Assembly: GCF_016595675.1 (NCBI RefSeq)
Contig: NZ_JAENJH010000008.1
Location: forward strand, 49,478-113,477
Origin: Prauserella cavernicola
Lineage (GTDB): Bacteria; Actinomycetota; Actinomycetes; Mycobacteriales; Pseudonocardiaceae
Direction of reading: 5' to 3'
Length of the DNA stretch: 64,000 bases
Under the pieces are notes generated by a model. That model saw only the letters and a list, made by a program, of their open reading frames with translations, was not told the DNA's origin and did not search any database. A program made the position numbers and the translations under genes. This document shows, one piece after another, positions 33,350 to 42,107 of this stretch (position 1 is the first letter of the stretch; each line of letters starts with the position of its first letter).

Positions 33350-35341
33350 ATGAAGATCGTGGCCCGTCACCGAGTCATCTCCGAACCGGACGCCGACACC
33401 GCGGCCGCCTCGGCGCTGGGGCGGTTCGCCACCCGGCTCGGCTTCGGTCTCGGCGAATACGACGCGCTCTGGCGCTGGTCGGTGTCGGCTCCCGCGGACT
33501 TCTGGCGGGCGGCGGCCGAGTTCACCGACCTGCCCGTCGACCTCGGCCCCGTCGACGACAACGGCGCCGCCGACATGGCAGGGCGCCGGTTCTTCCCCGA
33601 GGGCAGGGTCAACGTCGCGGCCGCACTGCTGTCGGGCGGGCCCGGGGACACCGCGGTGTTCGAGGCGGGCGCCGAGGGCGTGCGCGGCCGCACCACCTAC
33701 GCCGAGCTGAAGGCCGAGACCGAGGCCGTGGCCGCGTGGCTGCGCGCCACCGGGGTCGGACCGGGCTCGGTCGTGGCGACCATCGCGCCGAACGGCAAGC
33801 CCGCGCTCGTGTCGTTTCTCGCCACCCTCGCGGTGGGCGCGACGTGGACGTCCTGCTCCCCCGACTTCTCGGCGGACGCGGTGCTCGACCGCATCGGCCA
33901 GGTGTCACCGGCGGTGCTGTTCGCCCCCACTCGCTACCGGTACAACGGCCGCGACCACGACTACCGCGACCGCGTGGCCGACCTGGCCTCGGCGCTCGGC
34001 TCGCTGCGCGGGGTGGTGCTGCTCGCCGACGAGAGCACCGGCCCCGGGCTCGACCTGGGCGTCCCGACCGTCGACTACGCGACGCTCGCGGCGGGCGAGC
34101 TGCCGCGGAGCACCGGTTTCACCTGGGACACCCACCCGTTCGACACGCCCGCGCTGGTGATGTATAGCTCCGGGACCACGGGCAAACCGAAGGCGATCGT
34201 CCACTCCGGTGGCGGGATCCTGCTGAAGCTCACGATGGAGCACGCGTTCCACACCGACCTGCACCGTCAGGACGTGACCCTGTGGTTCACCAACATCGCC
34301 TGGATGATGTTCCACTGGCTGGCGCTGACCCTCGTGCGGGGCGGCGCGATCGTCCTCTACGACGACGCCGCGATCCCGCGGGTCGACGGGCGGCCCGACC
34401 ACGGCGTGCTCTGGCGGCTCGCGCAGGAGTGCGGCGTCACCGCCTTCGGCACCAGTCCCAGCTACCTCGCGGCGCTGCAGTCGGCGGGGTACCGGCCCGG
34501 CGAGCACCACGACCTCTCCGCCATCAGGACTTTCCTGAGCTCAGGCGCCCCGTTGAGCGCCGACCAGTTCGAGTGGGTCCACGCCCAGGTGCCCGCCGCG
34601 CGGCTGTCGCCGATCTCCGGCGGCACGGAACTGCTCTCGTCGTTTCTCGGCGGGTCACCGCTGCACCCGGTCCGCGCTGGTGAGATGAGCTGCCGGATCC
34701 TCGGCCAGGCCGTCGACGTGCTCGACGAGAAGGGCTCGTCGGTGGTCGGGGTGCCCGGTGAGCTCGTCTGCACGCGGCCGTTCCCGTCGATGCCGCTGAC
34801 GTTCGTCGGCGAGGGCGGCGACGAGCGGTACCGGCAGGCGTACTTCGAGGCCTACGACGGGATCTGGACGCACGGCGACCTCGCCGAGATGACCCTGTCC
34901 GGCGGCGTGATCATCCACGGCCGCTCCGACAACACGCTCAACCCGCAGGGCGTCCGGATCGGCACGGCCGAGGTCTACCGGCCGCTGGAGTCGGTGCCGG
35001 AGATCAGCGACTCGGTGGTCTTCGGCCTGAAGCACGGTGGCGACGAGCGGATCGTGCTGTGCGTCGTCCTGCAGGACGGCCTGGTGCTCGACGACGAGCT
35101 CGCCACGAAGATCCGCGCGACGATCCGGGGGCAGGCCTCTCCCCGGCACGTGCCTGCCGAGATCCACCAGGTGAGCGCGATCCCCTACACCCTCAACGGA
35201 AAACGCGTGGAGGGCGCGGCCAGGAAGGCGGCCTCCGGCGAGGACCTCAGCCGCTTCACGTCGCTGGCGAACCCGGAATGCCTCCGGGAGTTCGCCGGCC
35301 TCGGAGGCACCCGACTCGACGACGGAAAGGTGCCGGCATGA
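33350..35341 (+). CDS. Acetoacetyl-CoA synthetase
   Basis: Activates acetoacetate with ATP and CoA (EC 6.2.1.16 type); 663 aa, the usual size. N-terminal block YDALWRWSVSAPADFWRAAAEF, then the WTSCSPDFSADAVLDRIGQV segment typical of this enzyme. AMP-binding motif MYSSGTTGKPKAIVHSGGG. NIAWMMFHWLALTLVRGGAIVLYD and SPISGGTELLSSFLGGSP also match the family. C-terminal domain: GRSDNTLNPQGVRIGTAEVY, and the catalytic Lys in YTLNGKRVEGA. The ATG at 33350 lies near GGGAGG. Its stop overlaps the thiolase start, so the two form a coupled acetoacetate to two acetyl-CoA module. Confidence 0.94.
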   Translation: MKIVARHRVISEPDADTAAASALGRFATRLGFGLGEYDALWRWSVSAPADFWRAAAEFTDLPVDLGPVDDNGAADMAGRRFFPEGRVNVAAALLSGGPGDTAVFEAGAEGVRGRTTYAELKAETEAVAAWLRATGVGPGSVVATIAPNGKPALVSFLATLAVGATWTSCSPDFSADAVLDRIGQVSPAVLFAPTRYRYNGRDHDYRDRVADLASALGSLRGVVLLADESTGPGLDLGVPTVDYATLAAGELPRSTGFTWDTHPFDTPALVMYSSGTTGKPKAIVHSGGGILLKLTMEHAFHTDLHRQDVTLWFTNIAWMMFHWLALTLVRGGAIVLYDDAAIPRVDGRPDHGVLWRLAQECGVTAFGTSPSYLAALQSAGYRPGEHHDLSAIRTFLSSGAPLSADQFEWVHAQVPAARLSPISGGTELLSSFLGGSPLHPVRAGEMSCRILGQAVDVLDEKGSSVVGVPGELVCTRPFPSMPLTFVGEGGDERYRQAYFEAYDGIWTHGDLAEMTLSGGVIIHGRSDNTLNPQGVRIGTAEVYRPLESVPEISDSVVFGLKHGGDERIVLCVVLQDGLVLDDELATKIRATIRGQASPRHVPAEIHQVSAIPYTLNGKRVEGAARKAASGEDLSRFTSLANPECLREFAGLGGTRLDDGKVPA

Positions 35342-36495
35342 CCGCCGCGTACGTACTCGGTGGTCTGCGCACCCCCTACGGTCGCTACAACGGCGCGCTC
35401 GCCGGGTACGACACCATGGCGCTGGCCGGGACGTCGCTGCGCGCGCTGCGGGAACGCCATCCCGGGGTCAGCGACGCCGACGGCGCCCTGTTCGCCATGG
35501 TCATGCAGGCGGGCCACGGGCCGAACCCGGCCAGGACCGCGCTCTACCGCTCCGGCCTCGGTGCCGAGATCCCGGCGACCACGCTCAACAACGCCTGCCT
35601 CGCGGGCGTCGACTCCGTCGTGGACGCCACCCGCCGGGTGGAGCGCGACGAGGGCCACCTCTACCTGGTGGGCGGCTTCGACTCGTCGTCGCGCGCGGCG
35701 CAGGTCGCGCCTCCCGGTGAGCAACCGAGGTCGGCGCTGGAGCACGACTCGCTGCTCGACCACATCTCCGGGCTGTCGATGGCCGAGCTGTCGGACCGGC
35801 GCAACACCGCACTGGACATCGCCCGCGAGGAGCAGGACGCGTGGGCGGTCGAGTCCCACCTGCGCGCGAGCCGCGCGGACCTCGCCTCCACCGGTGAGCT
35901 CGCCCCGCTGCCCCGCTGGAGCGACCCCGCCTCGGGTCCGGAGCAGGATGTCCTGGCCACCGACGAGGGCATCCGGCCGAACTCGGACCCGGACAAGCTC
36001 GCCTCGCTCACGCCGCTGTTCGAGGGCGGCACGATCACGGCGGGCAACGCCTCGCAGATCTCCGACGGAGCGGCCGTGGGCCTGGTCGGCACCCTCGCCG
36101 CGGCCGAACGGCACTCGCTGCGGCCGCTCGCGCGCATCGCGGGCTGGGGCTACTCGGCCGGGCCGACGAGCTCACTGCACGAACAGCCGGGCAACGCGAC
36201 CAGGGACCTGCTGAAGCGCACCGGCCTCGACGTCGCCGACATCGACCTCTTCGAGATCAACGAGGCGTTCGCGGGCGTGGTGATCCACGCGTGCCGCGAG
36301 CTGGGGATCTCCGCGGACCGCGTGAACCCCAACGGCGGCGCGATCGCGCTCGGTCACCCCTACGGCGGTACCGGCTTCCGACTGGTCCTCACCTGCGCGC
36401 TCGAACTGCGGCGACGCGGCCTGCGCCGAGGCGTGGCGACGCTGTGCGGCGGAGGTGGTCAGGGCATCGCTGTTCTTCTCGACCAAGATCTCTAG
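35338..36495 (+). CDS. Thiolase (acetyl-CoA acetyltransferase)
   Basis: 385-aa degradative-type thiolase. The nucleophilic Cys87 lies in TLNNACLAGVDSV; NEAFAGVVIH, ALGHPYGGTGFR (His) and CGGGGQG (second Cys) complete the active site. The usual GGxESMS motif reads GGFDSSSRA, a conservative variant. The ATG at 35338 overlaps the TGA of acetoacetyl-CoA synthetase. Natural role: thiolysis of acetoacetyl-CoA formed by the upstream enzyme. Substrate preference for longer 3-ketoacyl-CoA cannot be excluded. Confidence 0.93.
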   Translation: MTAAYVLGGLRTPYGRYNGALAGYDTMALAGTSLRALRERHPGVSDADGALFAMVMQAGHGPNPARTALYRSGLGAEIPATTLNNACLAGVDSVVDATRRVERDEGHLYLVGGFDSSSRAAQVAPPGEQPRSALEHDSLLDHISGLSMAELSDRRNTALDIAREEQDAWAVESHLRASRADLASTGELAPLPRWSDPASGPEQDVLATDEGIRPNSDPDKLASLTPLFEGGTITAGNASQISDGAAVGLVGTLAAAERHSLRPLARIAGWGYSAGPTSSLHEQPGNATRDLLKRTGLDVADIDLFEINEAFAGVVIHACRELGISADRVNPNGGAIALGHPYGGTGFRLVLTCALELRRRGLRRGVATLCGGGGQGIAVLLDQDL

Positions 36496-36528
36496 ACTCG
36501 AAGCACGACAACGGCGTAGGGAGAACGT

Positions 36529-36963
36529 GTGACGATCACGCTCGAGCAGGCCAACACCATCATCGGCGCCGCACTCGACCACGGGGGCAAGGCGGGGTTC
36601 AACCCGCTCACGGTCGCCGTGCTCGACCCCGGAGGTGCGGTCGTGGCGCTGGCCAGGCAGGACGGCTCGGGTTTCGCCCGGCCGGACGTCGCGACCGGCA
36701 AGGCCTACGGCGTCCTCGCACTGGGCATGACCAACCGGCAGATCGCCGCACGCGCCGCGGACTCGCCGGAGTTCTTCACCTCCGTCGCCGCGCTGGCCGG
36801 CGGCAAGATCTTCACCGTCCCCGGCGGCGTGCTGGTCCGCTCGGCCTCGGGTGAGCTGCTGGGCGCCGTGGGCATCAGCGGCGACGCGTCGCTGAACGAC
36901 GAGGCCGCCGCGGTGGCGGGCATCGAGGCGGCGGGCCTGACGGCGGTCACCGGCGCGGAGTAG
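36529..36963 (+). CDS. GlcG/HbpS family (DUF336) protein
   Basis: 144-aa protein of the GlcG/HbpS-like haem/cofactor-binding family. The entire domain is visible: LEQANTIIGAALDHGGKAGFNPLTVAVLDPGG (blocks ANTIIGAALDHG and PLTVAVLDPGG), DGSGFARPDVATGKAYG and GVLVRSASGELLGAVGISGD. The GTG at 36529 lies 33 bases behind the thiolase gene, so it may be cotranscribed. Homologues occur beside glycolate or short-chain acid genes and in haem/redox sensing; the biochemical role here is unknown. Confidence 0.85.
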   Translation: MTITLEQANTIIGAALDHGGKAGFNPLTVAVLDPGGAVVALARQDGSGFARPDVATGKAYGVLALGMTNRQIAARAADSPEFFTSVAALAGGKIFTVPGGVLVRSASGELLGAVGISGDASLNDEAAAVAGIEAAGLTAVTGAE

Positions 36964-36987
36964 GCATCGGCGGTTCCGGAACCGGTC

Positions 36988-37194
36988 TCAGCGCCGGTTC
37001 CGGCGGCTGACCCGAATCGCCATCCCGGCGTCGCCGAATGATCTCCGCGGCGACGCGCCCAGCGCGATCGACAACGTCGAGAGCCCGGACCACAGCACGA
37101 CGCAGACGATCATTATCACCGTCAGCGGCTCGACGCGGCGTCCTGGCAGTCGGTGACCGGACCACGCGCGCACCTTTCCCGGCGCGACGATCAC
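36988..37194 (-). CDS. Possible small single-TM membrane protein
   Basis: 68-codon minus-strand frame with one clear hydrophobic helix (LTVIMIVCVVLWSGLSTLSI, about residues 24-43) flanked by basic ends (GRRVEP and SPRRSFG, then RVSRRNRR). That layout is unusual for noise in 70% GC DNA, where shadow frames are mostly Arg/Pro/Gly. No family is recognised and no strong ribosome site is seen. It occupies most of the 343-base gap between the GlcG and lipase genes. Confidence 0.35.
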   Translation of the reverse strand: MIVAPGKVRAWSGHRLPGRRVEPLTVIMIVCVVLWSGLSTLSIALGASPRRSFGDAGMAIRVSRRNRR

Positions 37195-37213
37195 TGTGCG
37201 TCGCGAATTGTGT

Positions 37214-37236
37214 TGGGGCGTAACGATTCCGCCCCA
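37214..37236. terminator. Hairpin in the GlcG-lipase gap
   Basis: TGGGGCG, nine bases, CGCCCCA: a perfect 7-bp stem about 250 bases past the GlcG stop and 70 bases before the lipase ATG. It may be a terminator or an operator; its distance from GlcG makes an operator equally likely. Confidence 0.3.
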
Positions 37237-37306
37237 GTCTGTCGCGCGCGGGTAGGCTGTCGGTGATCACGACAAGATCATCGGGCGCGGCCGCGGGGAG
37301 TGAAGC

Positions 37307-38233
37307 ATGGAGCTAACCAAGGTCCACCCCGAGTTGCGCCGGGCCGTCCGGCGGGTTCCCGCGCTCCCGATGCGCTGGAGCTGGCTACGTCGCCTGTCCC
37401 GGGCCATGCTGCGCCGGTTCCTTCCCGACACCGCGATCGACGGCGTGCGGTTCCAGGACGTCGACGCGGACGGCCGCACCGTCCGCGTCTACCGGCCGGA
37501 GTCCGGCGCTTCCGGGGCCGGGCTCCTCTGGATCCACGGCGGCGGTTACGTCGCGGGTCTGCACACCCAGGACCACAGGTTCTGCGCCGTCACCGCACGG
37601 GAACTGGGCATGGTCGTGGTCTCCGTCGACTACCGCGTGGCCCCGGACGATCCGTTCCCCGCGGCCATCGACGACTGCACCGCGGCGTGGGACTGGTTCC
37701 AGCGCTCGTACGCGGAACTCGGCGTGGATCCGGCGCGGATCGCGATCGGTGGCCAGAGCGCGGGTGGCGGACTGGCCGCCTGCCTGGCCCACCGCATCCA
37801 CGACCGGGGCGGGATCCAACCGTGCGCCCAGCTCCTGTTCTGCCCGATGCTCGACGACCGGACGGCCGCCAGAACCGAACTCGACGACCTGCGGCACTGG
37901 ATCTGGAGCAACCCCGACAACCGATTCGGCTGGTCGGCCTACCTCGGCCACGAACCCGGGCGGCCCACCGCGCCACACGCGGCGGCCGCCCGACGCGAGA
38001 ACCTCGCGGGCCTTCCGACGGCCTGGATCGGGGTCGGTGACATCGATCTGTTCCACGCGGAGGACACCGACTACGCCCAGCGACTGCGCGACGCGGGCGT
38101 CGACTGCGACCTCGACATCGTCGCCGGGGCGCCGCACGGGTTCGAGTCGTGGGCGCCCAGGACCTCCGTCGCACAGGACTACGTCCGGCGAGCACGGGAC
38201 TGGCTCGGCCGGGCCACGGTCAGGATCACCTAG
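37307..38233 (+). CDS. Alpha/beta hydrolase, HSL/GDXG esterase-lipase family
   Basis: 308-aa esterase. The oxyanion-hole HGGG motif lies at residues 77-80 (LLWIHGGGYVAG), the nucleophile Ser151 in IGGQSAGGG, the acid in GVGDIDLFHAED and the His in GAPHGFES. Length and order are those of hormone-sensitive-lipase-like esterases. The N-terminal 40 residues are basic and helical and may form the cap. Stands alone on the plus strand; acts on short or medium acyl esters by family knowledge. Confidence 0.92.
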   Translation: MELTKVHPELRRAVRRVPALPMRWSWLRRLSRAMLRRFLPDTAIDGVRFQDVDADGRTVRVYRPESGASGAGLLWIHGGGYVAGLHTQDHRFCAVTARELGMVVVSVDYRVAPDDPFPAAIDDCTAAWDWFQRSYAELGVDPARIAIGGQSAGGGLAACLAHRIHDRGGIQPCAQLLFCPMLDDRTAARTELDDLRHWIWSNPDNRFGWSAYLGHEPGRPTAPHAAAARRENLAGLPTAWIGVGDIDLFHAEDTDYAQRLRDAGVDCDLDIVAGAPHGFESWAPRTSVAQDYVRRARDWLGRATVRIT

Positions 38234-38270
38234 CCGCCGCCCGCTGTGTCCACAGTGGATCAGATGTCGT

Positions 38271-39053
38271 TCAGGCGATCCGCACCGCGATCTCCGGGTC
38301 GGCCTTGGCAGCCGGATACCGGCTCAGCACCTGACTGTCGTGTCCCGGCACCACCTCGGCCTCACCCTGGATCCGGTTGAGCCAGGCCAGCCCGTCGTAC
38401 ATGTCGGGCAGACTGGACGCGATGTGGAAGGGTCGCTCCAGCTTGAACTCCTCGTAGGTGTGCGAGGCGTCGGAGGCGAGCACCACGCGCCGGTCGTTCG
38501 CTCCTTCGACATCGACCACGATCTGGCCGGGAGTGTGGCCGGGCACCTGGTGGAACGAGATACCCGGCAGCCGCGGGTCGTCCTCGGGCAGCCGCAGCAA
38601 CCGCCCTTCGTGGTGGGCCTCCTGCACCCACGCCACTTCCTCGGCCTCCACGGCGGGAGCGAACAGCGGGCGGGACCCGGTCGGGCCCGTCCAGAACCCG
38701 TATTCGGCGGCGCCGGTGACCACGGTCGAACGAGGGAACAGGTCGAGATTGCCGATGTGGTCGTAGTGGAAGTGGGTCAGCACCACGTGCGACACGTCGT
38801 CCGGGTCGACGTCCACGCGGCTCAGCGCCTCTCGCACCGGCGTCACGAGCTGCCGGCCGCGCCGCAACGCCACCTCCGGGCGGAAGCCGCAGTCGACGAC
38901 CACCGTGCGCCGTTCGTCGCGCACGACCCAGAAGTAGTAGTCGATGAGCACGTCGGCGTCGGGCTCGTCGTAGGCGTGGAACGAGTGGTACAGCACGCTC
39001 TTGGTGGTGTGCCACTCGCCGAACTTGACCGCGAGCACCTCGTAGCCCGTCAT
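38271..39053 (-). CDS. MBL-fold metallo-hydrolase (AHL-lactonase-like)
   Basis: 260-aa metallo-beta-lactamase-fold enzyme with a complete dinuclear metal set: THFHYDHIGN (HxHxDH, about residues 104-113), the HTPGQ His, DASHT Asp and PGHD His. The layout and the opening WVVRDERRTVVVDCGF resemble N-acyl-homoserine-lactone lactonases. Its ATG at 39053 overlaps the stop of the BASS transporter gene, so the enzyme is coproduced with an importer. In this sugar-acid locus a lactonase acting on an aldonolactone is more plausible than quorum quenching; this is inference. Confidence 0.87.
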   Translation of the reverse strand: MTGYEVLAVKFGEWHTTKSVLYHSFHAYDEPDADVLIDYYFWVVRDERRTVVVDCGFRPEVALRRGRQLVTPVREALSRVDVDPDDVSHVVLTHFHYDHIGNLDLFPRSTVVTGAAEYGFWTGPTGSRPLFAPAVEAEEVAWVQEAHHEGRLLRLPEDDPRLPGISFHQVPGHTPGQIVVDVEGANDRRVVLASDASHTYEEFKLERPFHIASSLPDMYDGLAWLNRIQGEAEVVPGHDSQVLSRYPAAKADPEIAVRIA

Positions 39054-40375
39054 CGCTTCTCCTCGATTGCGAGTTCGGCACCGGAATCCGGTGCGGAGTC
39101 CTGGGTGTCCGCGGACACCGGGCGTCGCGACCAGTAGTTCGCCAACAGCGATCCGGTGACGTTGCCCAGTGGGCTGAACACGGCGGCGGGCACTCCGGCG
39201 GTGGCGATCATGCCCATCGAAGCCGCCAGCCCGCTGGCCGCGCCGCCGTTCTGCATACCGATCTCGAAGGAGACCGACCGCGAGGCCGGGATGTCGAGCC
39301 GGGCGGCCCGCGCCGCCCAGTACCCGAAACTGAAGCCGGTCAGGTTGTGGATCAGACCGATCAGCAGGAGCACTCCGCCCACGGTGAGCACGGTGTCGCG
39401 GGCCGCGGCAGTGACCACGGTGTTGTAGTACATGATCCCGAACATCGACACGTACGGCATGGCGCGGCCGATCCAGGCGTAGTGGGTCTCCACCGCGTAG
39501 TAGGCCCTGGCGAGGATGATGGCGGCGGCGACGTAGCAGGCCTGCTGCAGCGCGAGAACCGCGTTGGCGGACAGCCCTGCGGTCACCGTGTTCCACAGGC
39601 TCAGTCCGACGACGAGCCAGACCGCGGAGACGCCCGCGGCGATGTTCACGACGCGGGTGGCGCGCGGGCTCGCGGTGCGCAGGTAGTCGACGAGCAGCGC
39701 GGCACCCACCGGCACCACGGTGATCTTGATGACGTCGAACATCGTGCTGACGAAACCGACCTCGACGATCGTGCCGCCGAACAGCTGCATCAGTGCCGGC
39801 GTGGCCAGCGGCGAGAGGATCGTCGACATCGCGGTGATGGTGACGGCGAGCCCCAGGTTCGCCTTGGCGAGCAGGCTCATCACATTGGAGGCCAGCCCAC
39901 TGGAGACACAGCCGTAGAGGATCACGCCCAGCGCCACCTCGGGGGGAAGCTCGAAGATCTGCACCAGGATCACGGCGGTGGTCGGCATGATCAGGTAGTG
40001 GCCGAAGAGGCCGACCAGCACGCCGCGCGGCTGACGCGCCACGCCCTTGAAGTCGTTGATGCGCATGTGGATGGCCATGCCGAACATGACCAGCTGGATG
40101 ATCGTGTTGATCAGGAACTTGTCGGTGAGCTCGACTCCGCCCCAGCTCTCGAATCCGCCGGGGTAGACCAGGGCGGCGGCGACACACGCGATGACCCAGC
40201 CCGTGTACTGGTAGCCGGACAGCGCGGGCAGTGCGCCCAGTCCGATCGCGATCCCGAACCCGGTCACCACCAGAGCGGGCTGCCAGACCGAGGGTGCCCC
40301 GACGACGAGGCCGACGACCAGCACGAGCGCCCCGAGCGCGGCGAGACCGAGACAAGCGAGACGTAGCTTCCTCAT
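39050..40375 (-). CDS. BASS-family (bile acid:sodium symporter-like) transporter
   Basis: 441-aa polytopic protein, about ten TM segments. The BASS hallmark GVILYGCVSSGLASNVMSLLAKANLGLAV (blocks GCVSSGLASNVM and AKANLGLAVTITAMSTILSP) and the second repeat SVSFEIGMQNGGAASGLAAS are well conserved and form the crossing-helix substrate site. It is somewhat longer than bacterial ASBT proteins because of an N-terminal hydrophobic extension. Divergent from the isomerase gene, with operator-like DNA between. Organic anion uptake is expected; members carry bile acids, pyruvate, pantoate and other acids. Confidence 0.88.
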   Translation of the reverse strand: MRKLRLACLGLAALGALVLVVGLVVGAPSVWQPALVVTGFGIAIGLGALPALSGYQYTGWVIACVAAALVYPGGFESWGGVELTDKFLINTIIQLVMFGMAIHMRINDFKGVARQPRGVLVGLFGHYLIMPTTAVILVQIFELPPEVALGVILYGCVSSGLASNVMSLLAKANLGLAVTITAMSTILSPLATPALMQLFGGTIVEVGFVSTMFDVIKITVVPVGAALLVDYLRTASPRATRVVNIAAGVSAVWLVVGLSLWNTVTAGLSANAVLALQQACYVAAAIILARAYYAVETHYAWIGRAMPYVSMFGIMYYNTVVTAAARDTVLTVGGVLLLIGLIHNLTGFSFGYWAARAARLDIPASRSVSFEIGMQNGGAASGLAASMGMIATAGVPAAVFSPLGNVTGSLLANYWSRRPVSADTQDSAPDSGAELAIEEKR

Positions 40376-40503
40376 TGAGGCTCCGTAGTTGTTTCGAATT
40401 GTGAAGATAGATTCGCTGTGCGGATTATGCTAAGCAGGCGTGGGTCGAGGGTCAACGGCCGATATCGGATAGTTCTCAGTGTCACGCAACGGTTTGTTCC
40501 TCA

Positions 40504-40528
40504 TAGCGAAGCATTGCTTCGATATGCG
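40504..40528. promoter_or_regulatory. Operator-like element A of the sugar-acid locus
   Basis: TAGCGAA, seven bases, TTCG, then ATATGCG. It includes the perfect dyad CGAAGC-ATT-GCTTCG. Three bases later begins the AAGGAGG ribosome site of the isomerase gene, so binding would block its transcription or translation start. The same arrangement recurs at 44714-44738 beside the IclR gene. Confidence 0.6.
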
Positions 40529-40543
40529 ACAAGGAGGGTCTTC

Positions 40544-41317
40544 GTGCTCGATCCGGCCGAGACGGTCGCCAACCTGTCCACGCTCTACGCCTGCCTGCCC
40601 ACGGGGGACCGACCCTCGGCCGCCGCCCGGGACGGCTACACCGCCGTGGAGTCGTGGTGGCCGTTCAGCACCGCGGTTCCGTCCGCAATAGAGCTCGACG
40701 ACTTCGCCACCACCATCGAGACGGCCGGCCTGGACCTGGTCGCACTGAACTTCGTCCTCGGTGACGCTGACGCCGGTGAACGCGGCATCCTGTCGCATCC
40801 CCACCGCGGCGCGGAATTCCGCGAGCACGTCGAGGTGATCCGCGAGCTGGCACTGCGGCTCGGAGTGCGACTGTTCTGTGTTCCCTTCGGCGAGCGCCGT
40901 CCCGGCCTGTCCGGACCGGAGCAGCGCGCGACGGCAGTGGCCAACCTCGTGCACGCCTGCGGGCGGCTGGGCCCGCTGGGCGGAGTACCCATGCTGGAGC
41001 CACTCAGCGGCGTACCGTCCTACCCGCTGGTGACCGCGGCGAACGCGGTCGCCGTACTCGACGAGGTCGACGCGGCGACCGGCGTTCACGGCTCGGTGGG
41101 CCTACTGGCAGATCTCTATCACCTGGCGGCCAACGGATCGGACCTCGACGCCGACATCGACGCCTACGCCGGGCGCATCGTGCACGTCCAGGTCGCCGAC
41201 CACCCCGGGCGGCACGAACCGGGAACCGGCCACATCGAGTTCGACCGACTCCTGACCCGGTTGCGCTCCCGCGGCTACGCGGGCCGGATCGCGCTGGAGT
41301 ACTTCCCGTCGCGCTGA
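40544..41317 (+). CDS. Hydroxypyruvate isomerase / OtnI-like TIM-barrel isomerase
   Basis: 257-aa sugar-phosphate isomerase/epimerase-like TIM barrel close to Hyi and the 2-oxotetronate isomerase OtnI. Visible: LSTLYACLPTGDRP near the N-terminus, MLEPLSGVPSYPL (metal Glu), LLADLYHLAANGSDL (Asp/His) and VHVQVADHPGRHEPGTGHIEF, matching the HxQxAxxPGRxEPxxGE motif except that the final Glu is His. LEYFP at the end carries the second catalytic Glu. GTG at 40544 with AAGGAGG upstream. Likely interconverts hydroxypyruvate and tartronate semialdehyde, or 2-oxotetronates; the E-to-H change leaves this open. Confidence 0.82.
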   Translation: MLDPAETVANLSTLYACLPTGDRPSAAARDGYTAVESWWPFSTAVPSAIELDDFATTIETAGLDLVALNFVLGDADAGERGILSHPHRGAEFREHVEVIRELALRLGVRLFCVPFGERRPGLSGPEQRATAVANLVHACGRLGPLGGVPMLEPLSGVPSYPLVTAANAVAVLDEVDAATGVHGSVGLLADLYHLAANGSDLDADIDAYAGRIVHVQVADHPGRHEPGTGHIEFDRLLTRLRSRGYAGRIALEYFPSR

Positions 41318-41328
41318 CCCGGCTCGCC

Positions 41329-42072
41329 TCAGTCCATCGGAGTGCTGCGCGTGCCGGAGATCCCGCCGTCGACGGCGATCACCGCTCCGGTCGTGGACCG
41401 GTTGACGGGGTCGGCGAGGAAGAGCACCGCGTGCGCGATCTCGGCCGCGTCGACCATCCGCCCGGTGGGCTGGCGCGCGGCGTAGGTGGCGCGCGCGGCG
41501 TCGCGGTCCGGCGCCTTGGCCGCGAGCGAGGCCAGCAGAGCGGTGTCCACTGTGCCTGGTCGGACCGCGTTGACCGTGATCCCCTCGGCCGCCAGGTCGG
41601 CCGCCACCGCCCGGGTCATGGCCTCGATCGCACCCTTGGTCGTGGCGTAGGCGACCCGCCGCCGGAACCCCGCGGCCGCGGTGAACGACGACATGTTCAC
41701 GATCGCGCCCGCGGGCGAGGCGCGCAGATACGGCAGGGCGGCCCGGATCGCCCGGGCGTAACCGAGCACGTTGACGTCCCACAGCGTCGTCCAGTCCTCG
41801 AGCGCGGTCTCCTCGATGTCGCCCGCCCTGACCGCCGCGGCGTTGTTCACCAGGACATCGATCCGGCCGTAGCGGGCTCCGATGTCGGTCATCACCTCCG
41901 TCAGCCGCGCGGAATCGGTGACGTCGGCCTGGTGGTGCGGCACCGTGCCGGAGGCCGGACCGGGGGCGGCGTCGAGCACCACCGGCAGCCCGCCATCGGC
42001 GAGAACCGCTTCCACGCACGCCTGGCCGATGCCGCCCGCTCCCCCGGTCACCACGACGACCCTGTCTCGCAT
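41329..42072 (-). CDS. Short-chain dehydrogenase/reductase (SDR)
   Basis: 247-aa classical SDR. Cofactor loop VVVTGGAGGIGQ (residues 5-16), then VLDAAPG with an Asp favouring NAD, NNAA at about 81, catalytic Ser in NMSSFTA, YxxxK as YATTK, and the C-terminal AVDGG signature. Typical of sugar or polyol dehydrogenases that oxidise a hydroxyl or lactol. The start is ATG at 42072; a TTG two codons upstream has a better placed ribosome site. It is the last gene of the minus-strand run dehydrogenase-GntP-SDR, 35 bases behind gntP. A sugar 1-dehydrogenase forming a lactone is attractive in context. Confidence 0.88.
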   Translation of the reverse strand: MRDRVVVVTGGAGGIGQACVEAVLADGGLPVVLDAAPGPASGTVPHHQADVTDSARLTEVMTDIGARYGRIDVLVNNAAAVRAGDIEETALEDWTTLWDVNVLGYARAIRAALPYLRASPAGAIVNMSSFTAAAGFRRRVAYATTKGAIEAMTRAVAADLAAEGITVNAVRPGTVDTALLASLAAKAPDRDAARATYAARQPTGRMVDAAEIAHAVLFLADPVNRSTTGAVIAVDGGISGTRSTPMD

Positions 42073-42107
42073 TCCCAACGCAATCCCTCTACTTCCTCGT
42101 TGAGCGC

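Noticed and set aside
38271..39053. Quorum-quenching AHL lactonase
   Set aside because: MBL fold and motifs fit, but coupling to a BASS importer within a sugar-acid locus makes an aldonolactone or other ester more likely; no quorum genes are visible.
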